Shown: in pieces, positions 24,198 through 33,236 of the stretch
How the letters are laid out: each line of letters begins with the position of its first letter
How positions within the stretch are numbered: the stretch's first letter is position 1
Assembly (NCBI GenBank): GCA_017555965.1
Contig: JAFZFH010000007.1
Coordinates: 1-39,610, forward strand
Length of the DNA: 39,610 bases
From: Bacteroidales bacterium
Lineage (GTDB): Bacteria; Bacteroidota; Bacteroidia; Bacteroidales; UBA932
Reading direction: 5' to 3'
Notes under the pieces: generated by a model
The model's input: the letters and a program-made list of their open reading frames with translations, nothing else
Databases searched by the model: none
What the model was told of the DNA's origin: nothing
Made by a program: the position numbers and the translations under genes

Positions 24198-25211
24198 TTA
24201 TGAATTTTCAATGATTGTCGTAAGAAAATCATTCATAGAAAGTCCTGCGGCACGCACCATCTGCGGCACAAGCGAAGCAGAAGTCATACCCGGAATCGTA
24301 TTCACCTCAAGGAAGTACAGACCCTCCTCAGAAGCGATATAATCGACACGAACCAGTCCCGCACATCCAAGATGCGCATAAATCTTCTTCGAAACCTCCT
24401 GGATCTCATCACGAAGAGTATCAGGAATCTGAGCAGGACACACCTCACGGCTATGACCGTTATACTTCGCCTCATAATCGAAGAACTCATTATCTGTAAG
24501 AATCTCGATCACAGGAAGCGCAACGTTCTCTGTACCGTTGAAATATACTGCACATGTAAGCTCACGACCGACGATTGCACCTTCAGCCATGACGGTCTTG
24601 CCCTCTGCAAAGGCAGCCTCTACAGCAGCATTAAAATCCTCAACCTTCTTCACCTTGGTAACACCGAAGCTGCTTCCGCCGTCAGTAGGCTTCACAAACA
24701 TCGGCAGACCGAGTCTCTCGACAGCCTTCTGCGCGACATCCGGAGCAACCTCACCCTTACGGAAGAACATGTCATCTGCACATTTCACGAAATCAACGTC
24801 CTTGAGATAGCTCTTGCATGAGAACTTGTCGAAAGTGATGGCAGCAACGAATGCATCACATCCGCTATGAGGCACACCGATCATTTCAAGATAGCCCTGC
24901 ATGAGTCCGTTTTCGCCAGGAGTACCGTGCTGCATGATGTAGGCATAGTCCATCTTCACCTTACAGCCGTCCACCATCACTGAAAAATCGGACTTATCGA
25001 CTGCCGGACGCTCATTCTCCGGAATCACAACCCTGCCTTCGCCACGCTTTCTGTAAGCCACAAGCGACCAATTGCCGAAACGGGCAAAGATCTCATATAC
25101 GTCGTACTTCTGGCCATCTATCTGAGATGCGGTGAACTCACCGCTTCGCACCGACACTTCCCACTCGGAAGAGTCGCTGCCATATATAACTGCTATTGCT
25201 TTATATTCCAT
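24198..25211 (-). CDS. ddl: D-alanine--D-alanine ligase
   Basis: 337 residues. ATP-grasp enzyme joining two D-Ala for the peptidoglycan pentapeptide, in the cytoplasm. Motifs: HGTPGENG (residues 95-102), FVKPTDGGSSFGVTKV (about 172-187), EAKY (247-250) in the omega loop, and VRVDYIASEEGLYFLEVNTIPGMT near the C-terminus with the Mg ligands Asp, Glu and Asn. The Tyr of EAKY corresponds to the residue that is Phe in known D-Ala-D-Lac ligases, so ordinary D-Ala-D-Ala specificity is predicted. It starts 5 nt after the PBP1A stop codon, an operon of peptidoglycan genes. Confidence 0.95.
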   Translation of the reverse strand: MEYKAIAVIYGSDSSEWEVSVRSGEFTASQIDGQKYDVYEIFARFGNWSLVAYRKRGEGRVVIPENERPAVDKSDFSVMVDGCKVKMDYAYIMQHGTPGENGLMQGYLEMIGVPHSGCDAFVAAITFDKFSCKSYLKDVDFVKCADDMFFRKGEVAPDVAQKAVERLGLPMFVKPTDGGSSFGVTKVKKVEDFNAAVEAAFAEGKTVMAEGAIVGRELTCAVYFNGTENVALPVIEILTDNEFFDYEAKYNGHSREVCPAQIPDTLRDEIQEVSKKIYAHLGCAGLVRVDYIASEEGLYFLEVNTIPGMTSASLVPQMVRAAGLSMNDFLTTIIENS

Positions 25212-25216
25212 ACTGT

Positions 25217-27553
25217 CTATTCAAAGAAATAATCTTCATCTTCCTCCGCCTTCATCACGGCATCTGCATCACTTCCGTCACAATTGAGATTCAGCTCAAT
25301 ACCCATAGGCTTGACAAACCTGTCGGTCTCATACACTCCGAGAGTTCCGTCCTCCAGCACCTTCTGCATGAAGATACCCCAGATAGGAAGGGCCATGTTA
25401 GATCCACCACCGAGAGAAAGGGATTCGAAGTGGACCTGACGGTCTTCGGCTCCGACCCATACTCCTGCAGTAAGAGACGGAGTATATCCGATGAACCATC
25501 CGTCCGATTGATCGTTGGTGGTTCCTGTCTTTCCTGCAATCTCTCCCTTGAGCTGATATTTAGATCTCAAGCGGACACCTGTTCCGCTGTTCACGACACC
25601 CTGCATGAGGTTCGCCATCAGATAGGCCGTATAATCGCTGATCGCCTCCTTCTTCTTATTGTTGAACTCGCCGAGCACATTACCCATGCTGTCCTCTATT
25701 CGGGTCACGAAAATAGGTTCAACATAGACACCCTTCGACGGGAAGGTATTATATGCGGCAACCATCTCAAAGACAGAGATGTCGGCAGATCCTACACAGA
25801 GAGGATTCACGGCATCGAGATAACATCCGACACCCATCTTCCTCATCATCTCCACCATCGCCTCCGGTCCATACTGCTTCATCAGGTATGCGGAGATGTT
25901 GTTGGAACTCTTGGTAAGTCCCCATTTCAGAGTCACGGTCTGACCGATCCACTCATCCGCATCCGTACTCTTCGGAGTCCATGTCGTATCGCCTACCATG
26001 AAGGTCTGAGGTACATTAACGACCTTATCGCATGGGCTCATGCCCTCCTGCATCGCCAATGTATAAAGGAACGGCTTGATGGTAGAACCGACCTGACGCT
26101 TTCCCTGACGGACGTTGTCATACTTGAAGTAACGGTAGTTCGGTCCTCCTACATATGCCTTGATATGTCCTGTATTCGGCTCTATCGCCATGAATGCCGC
26201 ACGGAGATGACGCTTGTAATACTTGATAGAGTCATCCGGAGTCATCACTGTGTCGACATAACCCTGCTTGTTCCATGAGAACAGACGCATCTTCACCGGC
26301 TCAGAGAAGCTCTTCACGATTTCCTTTTCCGAAGCACCGTTGTTCTTCATTATGCGGTAACGGTCGCTCCATCTGCGTGCCTGTCTCATCAGCTGATCGA
26401 TCATTTCAGGCTCAACATCACTCGCAAACGGCTTGTTCTTATTCCATCTGATATGTCTGTCGAAAGTCTTCTGAAGATCCTTGCCAAGATGTTCGGCAAC
26501 AGCTTCTTCTGCATACTGCTGCATCTTGTAGTTGATGGTCGTGTAGATACGGAGACCGTCTCTGTCAAGATTGTATTTAGAACCGTCTGCCTTGGTGTTC
26601 TTGTTCAGCCATCCATAGAATGCATCATCTGCCCAGAGAAGCGAATCAACCACATAGTCTTCATACTGATTATAAGAAGAGCGCTTAGGCTCTTTCGCAT
26701 TCATCGTACGACGGAGCATATCTCTGAAATATGGACCTATACCGGCATTGTGGTCCTGCACCTGATAAGACAGGGTGATCGGAACCTGCTGGATGGAATC
26801 ACATTCCTCCTTGGTAAGAAAACCGTTCTGCTGCATTCTGGAAATGACCAGATTTCTTCTCTGAAGCGACCTCTCAGGGTTGAGGGCCGGATTGTATCTT
26901 GTAGGCTTGTTGACCATTCCCACAAGAGTCGCAGCCTCCTCGACCGTCAGATCTATCGGCGCCTTGCCGAAGAATGTCTGGGCAGCCGCCTTGATGCCAT
27001 ATGCATTACTTCCGAAGAAGACCTGGTTCATGTACATGTTCATGATCTCATCCTTGGTATAGCTGCGCTCGAGCTTGACCGCAGTCACCCATTCCTTGAG
27101 CTTGGTCCATACCATCTTGAACTTGGATCCGCCCATATCTTCACGAGGATAGAGTGTCTTGGCAAGCTGCTGCGTGATGGTACTACCTCCTCCCTGGCTC
27201 GAACTTCCTCCGAGAAGCGTCTTGACAAGCACTCGGGCAAGGCTCTCGAAGTCGATTCCCGAATGTCTGTAAAAACGGGAATCCTCGGTGGCTACAGCCG
27301 CATGCACAAGATTCGGCGAAAGCTCCTCATAGCTTACATATGATCTGTTCTCAATATGGAATGTGGTCAGGATCTCACCGTCTTCAGCAATCACCTGAGT
27401 GGCCAGCTTGCTGTCCGGGTTCTCAAGCTCTTCGAAAGACGGTATGTCAGCAAGGGCCCATACAAGACCGATAAGAGACACGACAAGTACCACCGGAACC
27501 GCAAAAAGGATCCAGAACCATCTGATTATCTTCTTTCTCGTTACTTCTGTCAT
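25217..27553 (-). CDS. mrcA: Class A penicillin-binding protein 1A (glycosyltransferase/transpeptidase)
   Basis: 778 residues. One membrane helix (about 11-34), then a GT51 glycosyltransferase domain with catalytic Glu90 in ATEDSRFYRH and the motif GGSTITQQLAK (122-132), and a transpeptidase domain with S490-T-I-K493, S549-S-N551 and KTG at 675-677. All catalytic residues are present. It polymerises lipid II and cross-links stem peptides in the periplasm. The C-terminus ends in an acidic tail (KAEEDEDYFFE). It is transcribed with ddl; divergent from topA across a spacer with two palindromes. The symbol is by family. Confidence 0.95.
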   Translation of the reverse strand: MTEVTRKKIIRWFWILFAVPVVLVVSLIGLVWALADIPSFEELENPDSKLATQVIAEDGEILTTFHIENRSYVSYEELSPNLVHAAVATEDSRFYRHSGIDFESLARVLVKTLLGGSSSQGGGSTITQQLAKTLYPREDMGGSKFKMVWTKLKEWVTAVKLERSYTKDEIMNMYMNQVFFGSNAYGIKAAAQTFFGKAPIDLTVEEAATLVGMVNKPTRYNPALNPERSLQRRNLVISRMQQNGFLTKEECDSIQQVPITLSYQVQDHNAGIGPYFRDMLRRTMNAKEPKRSSYNQYEDYVVDSLLWADDAFYGWLNKNTKADGSKYNLDRDGLRIYTTINYKMQQYAEEAVAEHLGKDLQKTFDRHIRWNKNKPFASDVEPEMIDQLMRQARRWSDRYRIMKNNGASEKEIVKSFSEPVKMRLFSWNKQGYVDTVMTPDDSIKYYKRHLRAAFMAIEPNTGHIKAYVGGPNYRYFKYDNVRQGKRQVGSTIKPFLYTLAMQEGMSPCDKVVNVPQTFMVGDTTWTPKSTDADEWIGQTVTLKWGLTKSSNNISAYLMKQYGPEAMVEMMRKMGVGCYLDAVNPLCVGSADISVFEMVAAYNTFPSKGVYVEPIFVTRIEDSMGNVLGEFNNKKKEAISDYTAYLMANLMQGVVNSGTGVRLRSKYQLKGEIAGKTGTTNDQSDGWFIGYTPSLTAGVWVGAEDRQVHFESLSLGGGSNMALPIWGIFMQKVLEDGTLGVYETDRFVKPMGIELNLNCDGSDADAVMKAEEDEDYFFE

Positions 27554-27567
27554 AAATGTATGATGGA

Positions 27568-27575
27568 CAAAAATA
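27568..27575 (-). promoter_or_regulatory. -7 element for the PBP1A-ddl unit
   Basis: TATTTTTG on the minus strand fits TAnnTTTG, 14 nt before the ATG at 27553. Instead of a TTTG box the upstream position holds a palindrome (27587-27602). Confidence 0.55.
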
Positions 27576-27586
27576 TTTATAAATAT

Positions 27587-27617
27587 GTCACCTTTAGGTG
27601 ACCCCTTTATATAGAGG
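27587..27617. repeat. Two adjacent palindromes in the PBP1A/topA spacer
   Basis: GTCACC-TTTA-GGTGAC (27587-27602) is a perfect 6-bp inverted repeat, followed after 1 nt by the quasi-palindrome CCTTTATATAGAGG (27604-27617, two mismatched positions). Both lie at about -26 to -56 relative to the presumed PBP1A start and 55-85 nt before the topA promoter. Confidence 0.6.
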
Positions 27618-27646
27618 TCTTCAAACTGACAAAATTAACAACAAAA

Positions 27647-27679
27647 TTTGGAAAATTGCCTCAAAAGTGGCTTACTTTG
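27647..27679 (+). promoter_or_regulatory. topA promoter
   Basis: TTTG (27647-27650), a 21-nt spacer and TTACTTTG (27672-27679, one mismatch to TAnnTTTG). The start codon at 27711 also has an unusual Shine-Dalgarno-like GGAGG (27700-27704). Confidence 0.55.
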
Positions 27680-27710
27680 CACTTTCTTTTGAAAAATTGG
27701 AGGAAAGCGA

Positions 27711-30023
27711 ATGAAGGAAGGACAGAATCTTGTAATTGTAGAGTCTCCGGCGAAAGCTGGAACCATTCAGAAATATCTCGGAAGTGACTATATCGTAAAA
27801 TCCAGCTTCGGACATATCAGAGATCTTCAGGACAACGAGTTGAGTATTGATGTAAAGAACGGTTTCGCACCGGAATACGTCATACCGTCAGACAAGAAGA
27901 AGGTAGTATCGGAACTGAAGAAGGCAGCAAAAGAGGCGTCGACAGTATGGCTCGCATCCGATGAAGACCGCGAAGGAGAAGCTATCTCATGGCATCTTTT
28001 CGAGACACTCGATCTGAAGAAGGAAAACACAAAACGTATTGTCTTCCACGAAATTACAAAACCTGCCATCCTCAACGCAATCGCAAATCCACGTGAAATC
28101 GACATGAGCCTGGTCAATGCGCAGCAGGCACGCCGCGTACTCGACCGCCTAGTGGGATTCGAGCTTTCTCCTGTTCTCTGGAGAAAGATTCAGCCGAAGC
28201 TCTCGGCAGGTAGAGTCCAGTCTGTTGCCCTCCGACTTGTAGTCGACAGGGAGAGGGAGATCCTTTCGTTCAACAGCGAACAATATTATAAGGTAGATGC
28301 TCTTTTCCATCCGGAAGGAACACCGGAAAAGACCCTGGTCAAGGCAACTCTCGACCGCAGATTCCCGGACATCGAATCAGCACAGGCATTCCTTGAAAGA
28401 TGCATCGGAGCATCGTTCTCAATCTGCGGAATCGAGAAGAAGGAAGGTAACCGCTATCCTGCAGCTCCATTCACAACTTCTACCCTTCAGCAGGAAGCCG
28501 CAAGAAAGCTCAGAATGTCTGTAAGCCAGACTATGAGCGTGGCTCAGAGACTTTACGAGCACGGACTCATCACTTACATGCGTACCGACTCGACCAACCT
28601 CTCTTCACTCGCCATAAACACTGCCAAGCAGTTCATCTGCGAGAACTTCGGAGAAGAATACTCGAAGGTAAGACAGTACAAGACAAAGGCAAAGGGCGCA
28701 CAGGAGGCGCACGAGGCCATCCGCCCTACCTATATAGAGAATACGTCAATAGAGGGAACTCCTCAGGAGCAGAAACTCTACGAGCTTATCTGGAAGCGCA
28801 CAGTTGCATCACAGATGGCAGATGCACGTATCCTCAAGACCGACATCAAGGTATCATCGGACAAGGGAGATGAGAAGTTCAACGTACAGGCAAGCCAGGT
28901 GCTCTTTGACGGATTCCTGAAGCTGTATATGGAAAGCTCGGATGAGCCGCAGCAGGACGACGAAATGGTAATCCTCCCTGAGATGAATATCGGAGACAGG
29001 ATGTTTGACCAAGAGATCACTGCAGAATGCAAGTTCACTTCCGCTCCTTCGAGATATTCTGAGGCAACCCTCGTAAAGAAGCTTGAAGAACTCGGTATCG
29101 GACGTCCTTCAACATACGCACCGACCATCTCAACCCTGACAAAGGGCCGCGGTTACATCGTAAAGGGCGACAAGACCGGCGAAAAGAGAAGCGTAACCAA
29201 CCTTACACTTAAGAACGGCGCGATCAAGACTGTCGCAAAGTCAGAAAATGTAGGCACCGAGAAGGGCAGACTTCTTCCTCAGGACATCGGTATGATTGTG
29301 GCTGATTATCTTGTGAAGAACTTCCCTGATGTTCTGGACTACAGATTCACTGCAAACGTCGAGGAGGACTTCGACAAGATTGCGGATGGAGAAATGGTAT
29401 GGAACAGCGCGATATCCGAGTTCTACGGACCATTCCACTCCAGGGTACAGGAGACTCTCAGCAACAAGGAGTACAGCAATGTAAGCCGCGAACTTGGAGT
29501 CGACCCTAAGGACGGACAGCCGCTGGTAGCACGATTCGGACAGTACGGTCCATATGTACAGAAAGGCGACGGAGACAGCAAGCAGTATGCAAGCCTTGCA
29601 CCAGGTCAGCTTATCGAGAGCATCACTCTGGAAGAGGCCCTCAAGCTCTTCGAACTGCCACGTACAGTAGGCCAGCATAACGGCATCGATATCATCTGCA
29701 CAAAGGGACGTTTCGGCCCATACATCAAGTATGGTGACAAGAACATTTCACTTCCTCGCGGAACAGACCCTCTCAAGGTGGACCTCGCGACATGCACAAG
29801 CCTCATTGAGGACAGCCTCAACAAGAAGACCGGCGGTATACTTGCAGAATATAAGGAAAGCGACATTCAGGTAATCGACGGTAGTTATGGACCTTACATC
29901 AAGCATGCAGGCAATAACTATAAGATTCCTAAGGATACAGAGCCTGCAACGCTTACAGAAGATAAGTGTAAGGAGATTATAGCGAATTCTGAGCCTACAG
30001 GACGTAAAAAAAGACGCAAATAA
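27711..30023 (+). CDS. topA: DNA topoisomerase I (type IA)
   Basis: 770 residues. Relaxes negative supercoils by transient single-strand cleavage. The Toprim domain contains Glu11 (VESPAKA) and the acidic triad D84-x-D86-x-E88 (ASDEDREGE). The nucleophile is Tyr289 in GLITYMRTDSTNLS, and LEELGIGRPSTYAPTI near 457-472 is typical of the gate domain. The C-terminus has TOPRIM_C-type repeats (RFGQYGPYVQKGD, RFGPYIKYGDKN, SYGPYIKHAGNNYKIPK) instead of zinc fingers, as usual in Bacteroidota, and a basic tail (GRKKRRK). A long hairpin terminator follows. Confidence 0.97.
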   Translation: MKEGQNLVIVESPAKAGTIQKYLGSDYIVKSSFGHIRDLQDNELSIDVKNGFAPEYVIPSDKKKVVSELKKAAKEASTVWLASDEDREGEAISWHLFETLDLKKENTKRIVFHEITKPAILNAIANPREIDMSLVNAQQARRVLDRLVGFELSPVLWRKIQPKLSAGRVQSVALRLVVDREREILSFNSEQYYKVDALFHPEGTPEKTLVKATLDRRFPDIESAQAFLERCIGASFSICGIEKKEGNRYPAAPFTTSTLQQEAARKLRMSVSQTMSVAQRLYEHGLITYMRTDSTNLSSLAINTAKQFICENFGEEYSKVRQYKTKAKGAQEAHEAIRPTYIENTSIEGTPQEQKLYELIWKRTVASQMADARILKTDIKVSSDKGDEKFNVQASQVLFDGFLKLYMESSDEPQQDDEMVILPEMNIGDRMFDQEITAECKFTSAPSRYSEATLVKKLEELGIGRPSTYAPTISTLTKGRGYIVKGDKTGEKRSVTNLTLKNGAIKTVAKSENVGTEKGRLLPQDIGMIVADYLVKNFPDVLDYRFTANVEEDFDKIADGEMVWNSAISEFYGPFHSRVQETLSNKEYSNVSRELGVDPKDGQPLVARFGQYGPYVQKGDGDSKQYASLAPGQLIESITLEEALKLFELPRTVGQHNGIDIICTKGRFGPYIKYGDKNISLPRGTDPLKVDLATCTSLIEDSLNKKTGGILAEYKESDIQVIDGSYGPYIKHAGNNYKIPKDTEPATLTEDKCKEIIANSEPTGRKKRRK

Positions 30024-30041
30024 GGTTTAAATGTGTAAATT

Positions 30042-30102
30042 TCCGACCGCATTTATTGACATTTTAATATTTGTCATTAAATTCGCGGTCGGATTTTCTT
30101 TT
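30042..30102 (+). terminator. Long hairpin terminator between topA and the Lrp gene
   Basis: TCCGACCGC (30042-30050) pairs with GCGGTCGGA (30085-30093). The intervening sequence continues the stem with ATTTA/TAAAT and TGACA/TGTCA, interrupted by single mismatches, around a loop TTTTAATATT. TTTTCTTTT follows. It ends 14 nt before the Lrp-family start codon, so it either ends topA transcription or also acts as a control element for the regulator gene. Confidence 0.75.
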
Positions 30103-30115
30103 AAACTATCAGGCT

Positions 30116-30634
30116 ATGTCTAACTATCAGCTCGACCAGATCGACCAGAAGATTCTTTCTTTCCTGGTCAAGAATGCAAGAATGCCGTTTCTTGAGATTG
30201 CCCGTGAGTGCAATGTCTCAGGAGCCGCTATCCATCAGAGAGTTAAGAGACTTGAATCCAATGGTGTGATCACAGGATCGCGCCTGCTGGTAAAGCCTCA
30301 GGCTCTCGGTCTCAATGTATGCGCTTATGTAAGCGTATCTCTCTCGGAGGCTAACAAATACCCTGAAGTCATCGAGGCGTTCAAGAAGATTTCAGAGATT
30401 GTTGAGTGTCATTTCGTAACCGGCAAGCACAACCTCCTCATCAAGATCTTCTGTTTCGACCATGACCACCTCATGCAGGTGCTCCTGAACACGATCCAGA
30501 GAATCCCTTATGTACAGCAGACCGAGACACAGATATCGCTTGATCAGGCGATAGAGCGTCAGGTATGGGTTAAGGAATATCAGAATACCAGCTTCTCGGC
30601 AAGCGTCAAGAAAAAGAAGAAAGAGACAAAATAG
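30116..30634 (+). CDS. Lrp/AsnC-family transcriptional regulator
   Basis: 172 residues from the ATG at 30116. The N-terminal winged helix-turn-helix spans about residues 4-60 (LDQIDQKILSFLVKNARMPFLEIAREC, VSGAAIHQRVKRLESNGVITG). A RAM/ACT-like ligand domain follows (LGLNVCAYVSVSLSEA, VECHFVTGKHNLLIKIFCFDHDHL). It probably senses an amino acid and regulates transcription as an oligomer. The frame extends 15 codons upstream into the terminator stem; that start is rejected. The Lys-rich tail SVKKKKKETK is encoded in the 29-bp region overlapping the convergent ispD gene. Ligand and targets cannot be read from sequence. Confidence 0.9.
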   Translation: MSNYQLDQIDQKILSFLVKNARMPFLEIARECNVSGAAIHQRVKRLESNGVITGSRLLVKPQALGLNVCAYVSVSLSEANKYPEVIEAFKKISEIVECHFVTGKHNLLIKIFCFDHDHLMQVLLNTIQRIPYVQQTETQISLDQAIERQVWVKEYQNTSFSASVKKKKKETK

Positions 30635-31310
30635 CACGTGCAAGAAGAAGATCGTCTTGCGTCGTTATCTTGATATTGAACCTCTCCCCGATTACGTAGG
30701 AGAGGTTTTTTCCGTATTTATCCACGACAGAAGCGTCGTCTGTGAAGGATGTGTCGTACGCAAGGGAATATGCCTCCTTTATGACTTCCGAATGGAAGAC
30801 CTGCGGCGTCTGGGCGCCGAACAGCATCGAGCGGTCGACCGAAGCACCTGGAACGGTAACCAGCTCGTCTCCACAGGTTTCAAGTACCTTCATGGTATCG
30901 ACGCACGGAATCACCGGAATAACGGCAGGAACAGTCTCTGCCTTCTCGAATATGCTGCGTATCAGATTCTGGGATATGAGAGGGCGGACACCGTCATGAA
31001 CGGCAACGACCGCTCCTTCAGGGATTCTTTCAAGCGCATTCCTTACAGAATGAAAGCGCGTTATTCCGCCTTTGACAAGCACCTGCGGGCAGGTGAAGTT
31101 TCTTTCCAGGCAATACTGCCTCCAATATGCCATGTGTGCTTCCGGGAGTACGGTGACCACAGACACGTCCGGACACGCCTGCGTGAACGCTTCGATCGTC
31201 TTCTGTAGAATCGCCTTTCCGTCGAGTTCGATGAACTGTTTCGGCAGCTCCGATCCCATTCTTGTGCCGCTTCCTGCGGCCATCACTATGACATATTTCT
31301 TTCTGCCCAT
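30606..31310 (-). CDS. ispD: 2-C-methyl-D-erythritol 4-phosphate cytidylyltransferase
   Basis: 234 residues. Couples CTP with methylerythritol 4-phosphate in the MEP isoprenoid pathway, supplying undecaprenyl phosphate and menaquinone precursors. Signature loop VIVMAAGSGTRMGSELPKQF (residues 7-26), VAVHDGVRPLIS near 102-113, QTPQVF near 164 and DDASVVDKYG near 186 are all present. Length is standard. It is transcribed alone and overlaps the end of the Lrp-family gene by 29 bp tail to tail. Confidence 0.95.
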   Translation of the reverse strand: MGRKKYVIVMAAGSGTRMGSELPKQFIELDGKAILQKTIEAFTQACPDVSVVTVLPEAHMAYWRQYCLERNFTCPQVLVKGGITRFHSVRNALERIPEGAVVAVHDGVRPLISQNLIRSIFEKAETVPAVIPVIPCVDTMKVLETCGDELVTVPGASVDRSMLFGAQTPQVFHSEVIKEAYSLAYDTSFTDDASVVDKYGKNLSYVIGERFNIKITTQDDLLLARAILSLSSFS

Positions 31311-31329
31311 AAGTCGAAAAAAGTTTTCA

Positions 31330-31337
31330 CAAAAATA
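31330..31337 (-). promoter_or_regulatory. -7 element of the ispD promoter
   Basis: TATTTTTG on the minus strand fits TAnnTTTG, 19 nt before the ispD ATG. On the other strand only a near match TAATTTTA (31348-31355) is seen for the mreB operon. Confidence 0.5.
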
Positions 31338-31393
31338 ATAAATTTTGTAATTTTACGCCCTAATATCGAAACCAGAAAAAACGAATAATAAAT

Positions 31394-32416
31394 ATGGCAT
31401 TTTCATTCTTGACACAGGAGATTGCGATGGACCTCGGAACGGCCAACACCGTCATTTTCCAGAACGACCAGATCGTTCTCGACGAGCCGAGCATCGTGGC
31501 AATCGACAACAATACAGGCAAGGCTATTGCTCTCGGACAGAAGGCAAAGCTCATGCAGGAAAGAGAGAATCCGGGCATCAAGACAGTCCGTCCGATGAAG
31601 GATGGAGTGATTGCAGACTTCAACGCTGCAGAGATGATGATCCGCGGATTCATCAAACAGGTAAACAGCAAGCGCAGATCACTCTTCACTCCAAACATCA
31701 AGATGGTGGTCGGCATCCCTTCAGGATCTACAGAAGTTGAGATCCGTGCGGTACGCGACTCATCGGAGCATGCCGGCGGACGTGACGTATATCTGATCTA
31801 TGAGCCGATGGCTTCTGCCCTCGGTATCGGCCTCGACGTTGAGGCACCTAAGGGTAACATGGTCGTGGACATAGGTGGAGGTACAACTGAGATCGCAGTA
31901 ATCTCTCTCGGAGGTATCGTTGTCCAGGATTCGATCAAGGTTGCCGGAGACGTATTCACAAGCGACATCCAGCAGCACCTTCGTCAGCAGCACAACATCA
32001 GAGTGGGACAGATCACTGCAGAGAAGATCAAGATCGCTATCGGAGCAGTGCTTCCTGACCTCGATGAGGAACCGGAGCCATATGCAATCACTGGTCCTAA
32101 CCTCATGACAGCTCACCCTGTCCATGCTACAATCACTTATCAGGAGATTGCACATTGCCTCGACAAGTCTGTGGCAAGAATCGAAAGCGGAATCATCCAT
32201 GTGCTCGAGCAGACTCCACCTGAGCTCTACTCTGACATCGTTGAAAACGGAATTCACCTCGCAGGTGGCGGATCACTCCTCAGAGGACTCGCAAAACGTC
32301 TCACAGAGAAGATCAACATTCCTTTCTATGTGGCAGACGATCCGCTCAGAGCGGTAGCAAGAGGTACATGCCTCGCACTCAAGAATACAGAGAATTACAC
32401 ATTCCTCATGAGATAG
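31394..32416 (+). CDS. mreB: Rod shape-determining actin homologue MreB
   Basis: 340 residues. Actin/Hsp70-fold ATPase forming membrane-associated filaments that direct lateral wall synthesis. Phosphate-1 motif MDLGTANTVIF (residues 12-22), phosphate-2 NMVVDIGGGTTEIAVI near 156-171, and the adenosine motif HLAGGGSLLRGL near 293 are visible. An N-terminal hydrophobic stretch (MAFSFLTQEI) fits membrane anchoring. First gene of the five-gene mreB-mreC-mreD-PBP2-rodA run. Confidence 0.97.
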   Translation: MAFSFLTQEIAMDLGTANTVIFQNDQIVLDEPSIVAIDNNTGKAIALGQKAKLMQERENPGIKTVRPMKDGVIADFNAAEMMIRGFIKQVNSKRRSLFTPNIKMVVGIPSGSTEVEIRAVRDSSEHAGGRDVYLIYEPMASALGIGLDVEAPKGNMVVDIGGGTTEIAVISLGGIVVQDSIKVAGDVFTSDIQQHLRQQHNIRVGQITAEKIKIAIGAVLPDLDEEPEPYAITGPNLMTAHPVHATITYQEIAHCLDKSVARIESGIIHVLEQTPPELYSDIVENGIHLAGGGSLLRGLAKRLTEKINIPFYVADDPLRAVARGTCLALKNTENYTFLMR

Positions 32417-32420
32417 TATC

Positions 32421-33236
32421 TTGAGAAAAAACAATTTCATATATCATCTGATTAATGCAGTCATCTTCGTCATTCTGGAGGTGACTGCATTGAATATGCT
32501 CGGAAACAACGGAGAACTTCAGGGCACCTGGATGTCACAGGGAGCCCAGAACATAATGGGATTCTTCTGGGGAGGTTCGCAGAAGATTTCCGACTACTTC
32601 TCACTGAAGGAGCAGAACGACGCCCTTGCACTTGAGAACATCGAGCTCCGTCTGCGCCTGGAGGCCCTTGAGAGCGCGCTTCCCGAAGAGGCCAGGACGA
32701 CATTTACAGGCAGCAACACCGGAAACTACATCTATACGCCGGCTGAAATCGTCAAGATCAGCAACAACAGCCAGCACAACTACATGATCATCGGCAAAGG
32801 TTATGAAGAGGGCGTTACAGAAGGTGCTGGCGTAGTGACAGGTAAAGGTGCCGTAGGTATCATAGACGCCGTCAGCAGACATCACTCATATGCAAGATCG
32901 TTCAAGAACCACGAGATGAACATCAGTGCCCGCCTTGGCAAGGAAGGTGCTGTCGGCCCGTTGTCATGGGACGGAATCACCAGTGATGGAGCAATACTCA
33001 AGGAGATTCCTCACCACGTGGTGTTCGAGAAGGGAGACACCGTCTTCACAAGCGGATACTCATCCATCTTCCCGCCAGACATCCCTCTTGGAGAAGTCGG
33101 CGAGTCAAAGATTGTGAACGGTGCGACATACGAGATCAAGATCCGACTTTTTGAAGACTTCGGAGCGTTGAGATATGTCACTGTCGTGGAGAACAAGAGT
33201 AAGGGAGAACTGAAGGAATTGGAGGACAGACGATGA
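32421..33236 (+). CDS. mreC: Rod shape-determining protein MreC (TTG start)
   Basis: 271 residues. One N-terminal membrane helix (about 8-27), a short coiled coil (about 50-75, SLKEQNDALALENIELRLRLEALE) and a periplasmic double beta-barrel (YTPAEIVKISNNSQHNYMIIGKG, VTGKGAVGIIDAV, SSIFPPDIPLGEV). It activates PBP2-RodA in the elongasome. The start is TTG at 32421, 4 nt after the mreB stop codon; the first in-frame ATG would remove the membrane anchor, so TTG is preferred. It overlaps mreD by 4 bp. Confidence 0.93.
   Translation: MRKNNFIYHLINAVIFVILEVTALNMLGNNGELQGTWMSQGAQNIMGFFWGGSQKISDYFSLKEQNDALALENIELRLRLEALESALPEEARTTFTGSNTGNYIYTPAEIVKISNNSQHNYMIIGKGYEEGVTEGAGVVTGKGAVGIIDAVSRHHSYARSFKNHEMNISARLGKEGAVGPLSWDGITSDGAILKEIPHHVVFEKGDTVFTSGYSSIFPPDIPLGEVGESKIVNGATYEIKIRLFEDFGALRYVTVVENKSKGELKELEDRR

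Noticed and set aside
25196-26278. Plus-strand open frame of 360 codons
   Set aside because: It is antisense to the transpeptidase half of PBP1A, whose catalytic motifs are all intact. The product has no recognisable motif and is His/Arg/Ile-rich, as expected of an antisense shadow.
26453-27343. Plus-strand open frame of 296 codons
   Set aside because: Antisense to the glycosyltransferase half of PBP1A; no motif and no promoter-like element.
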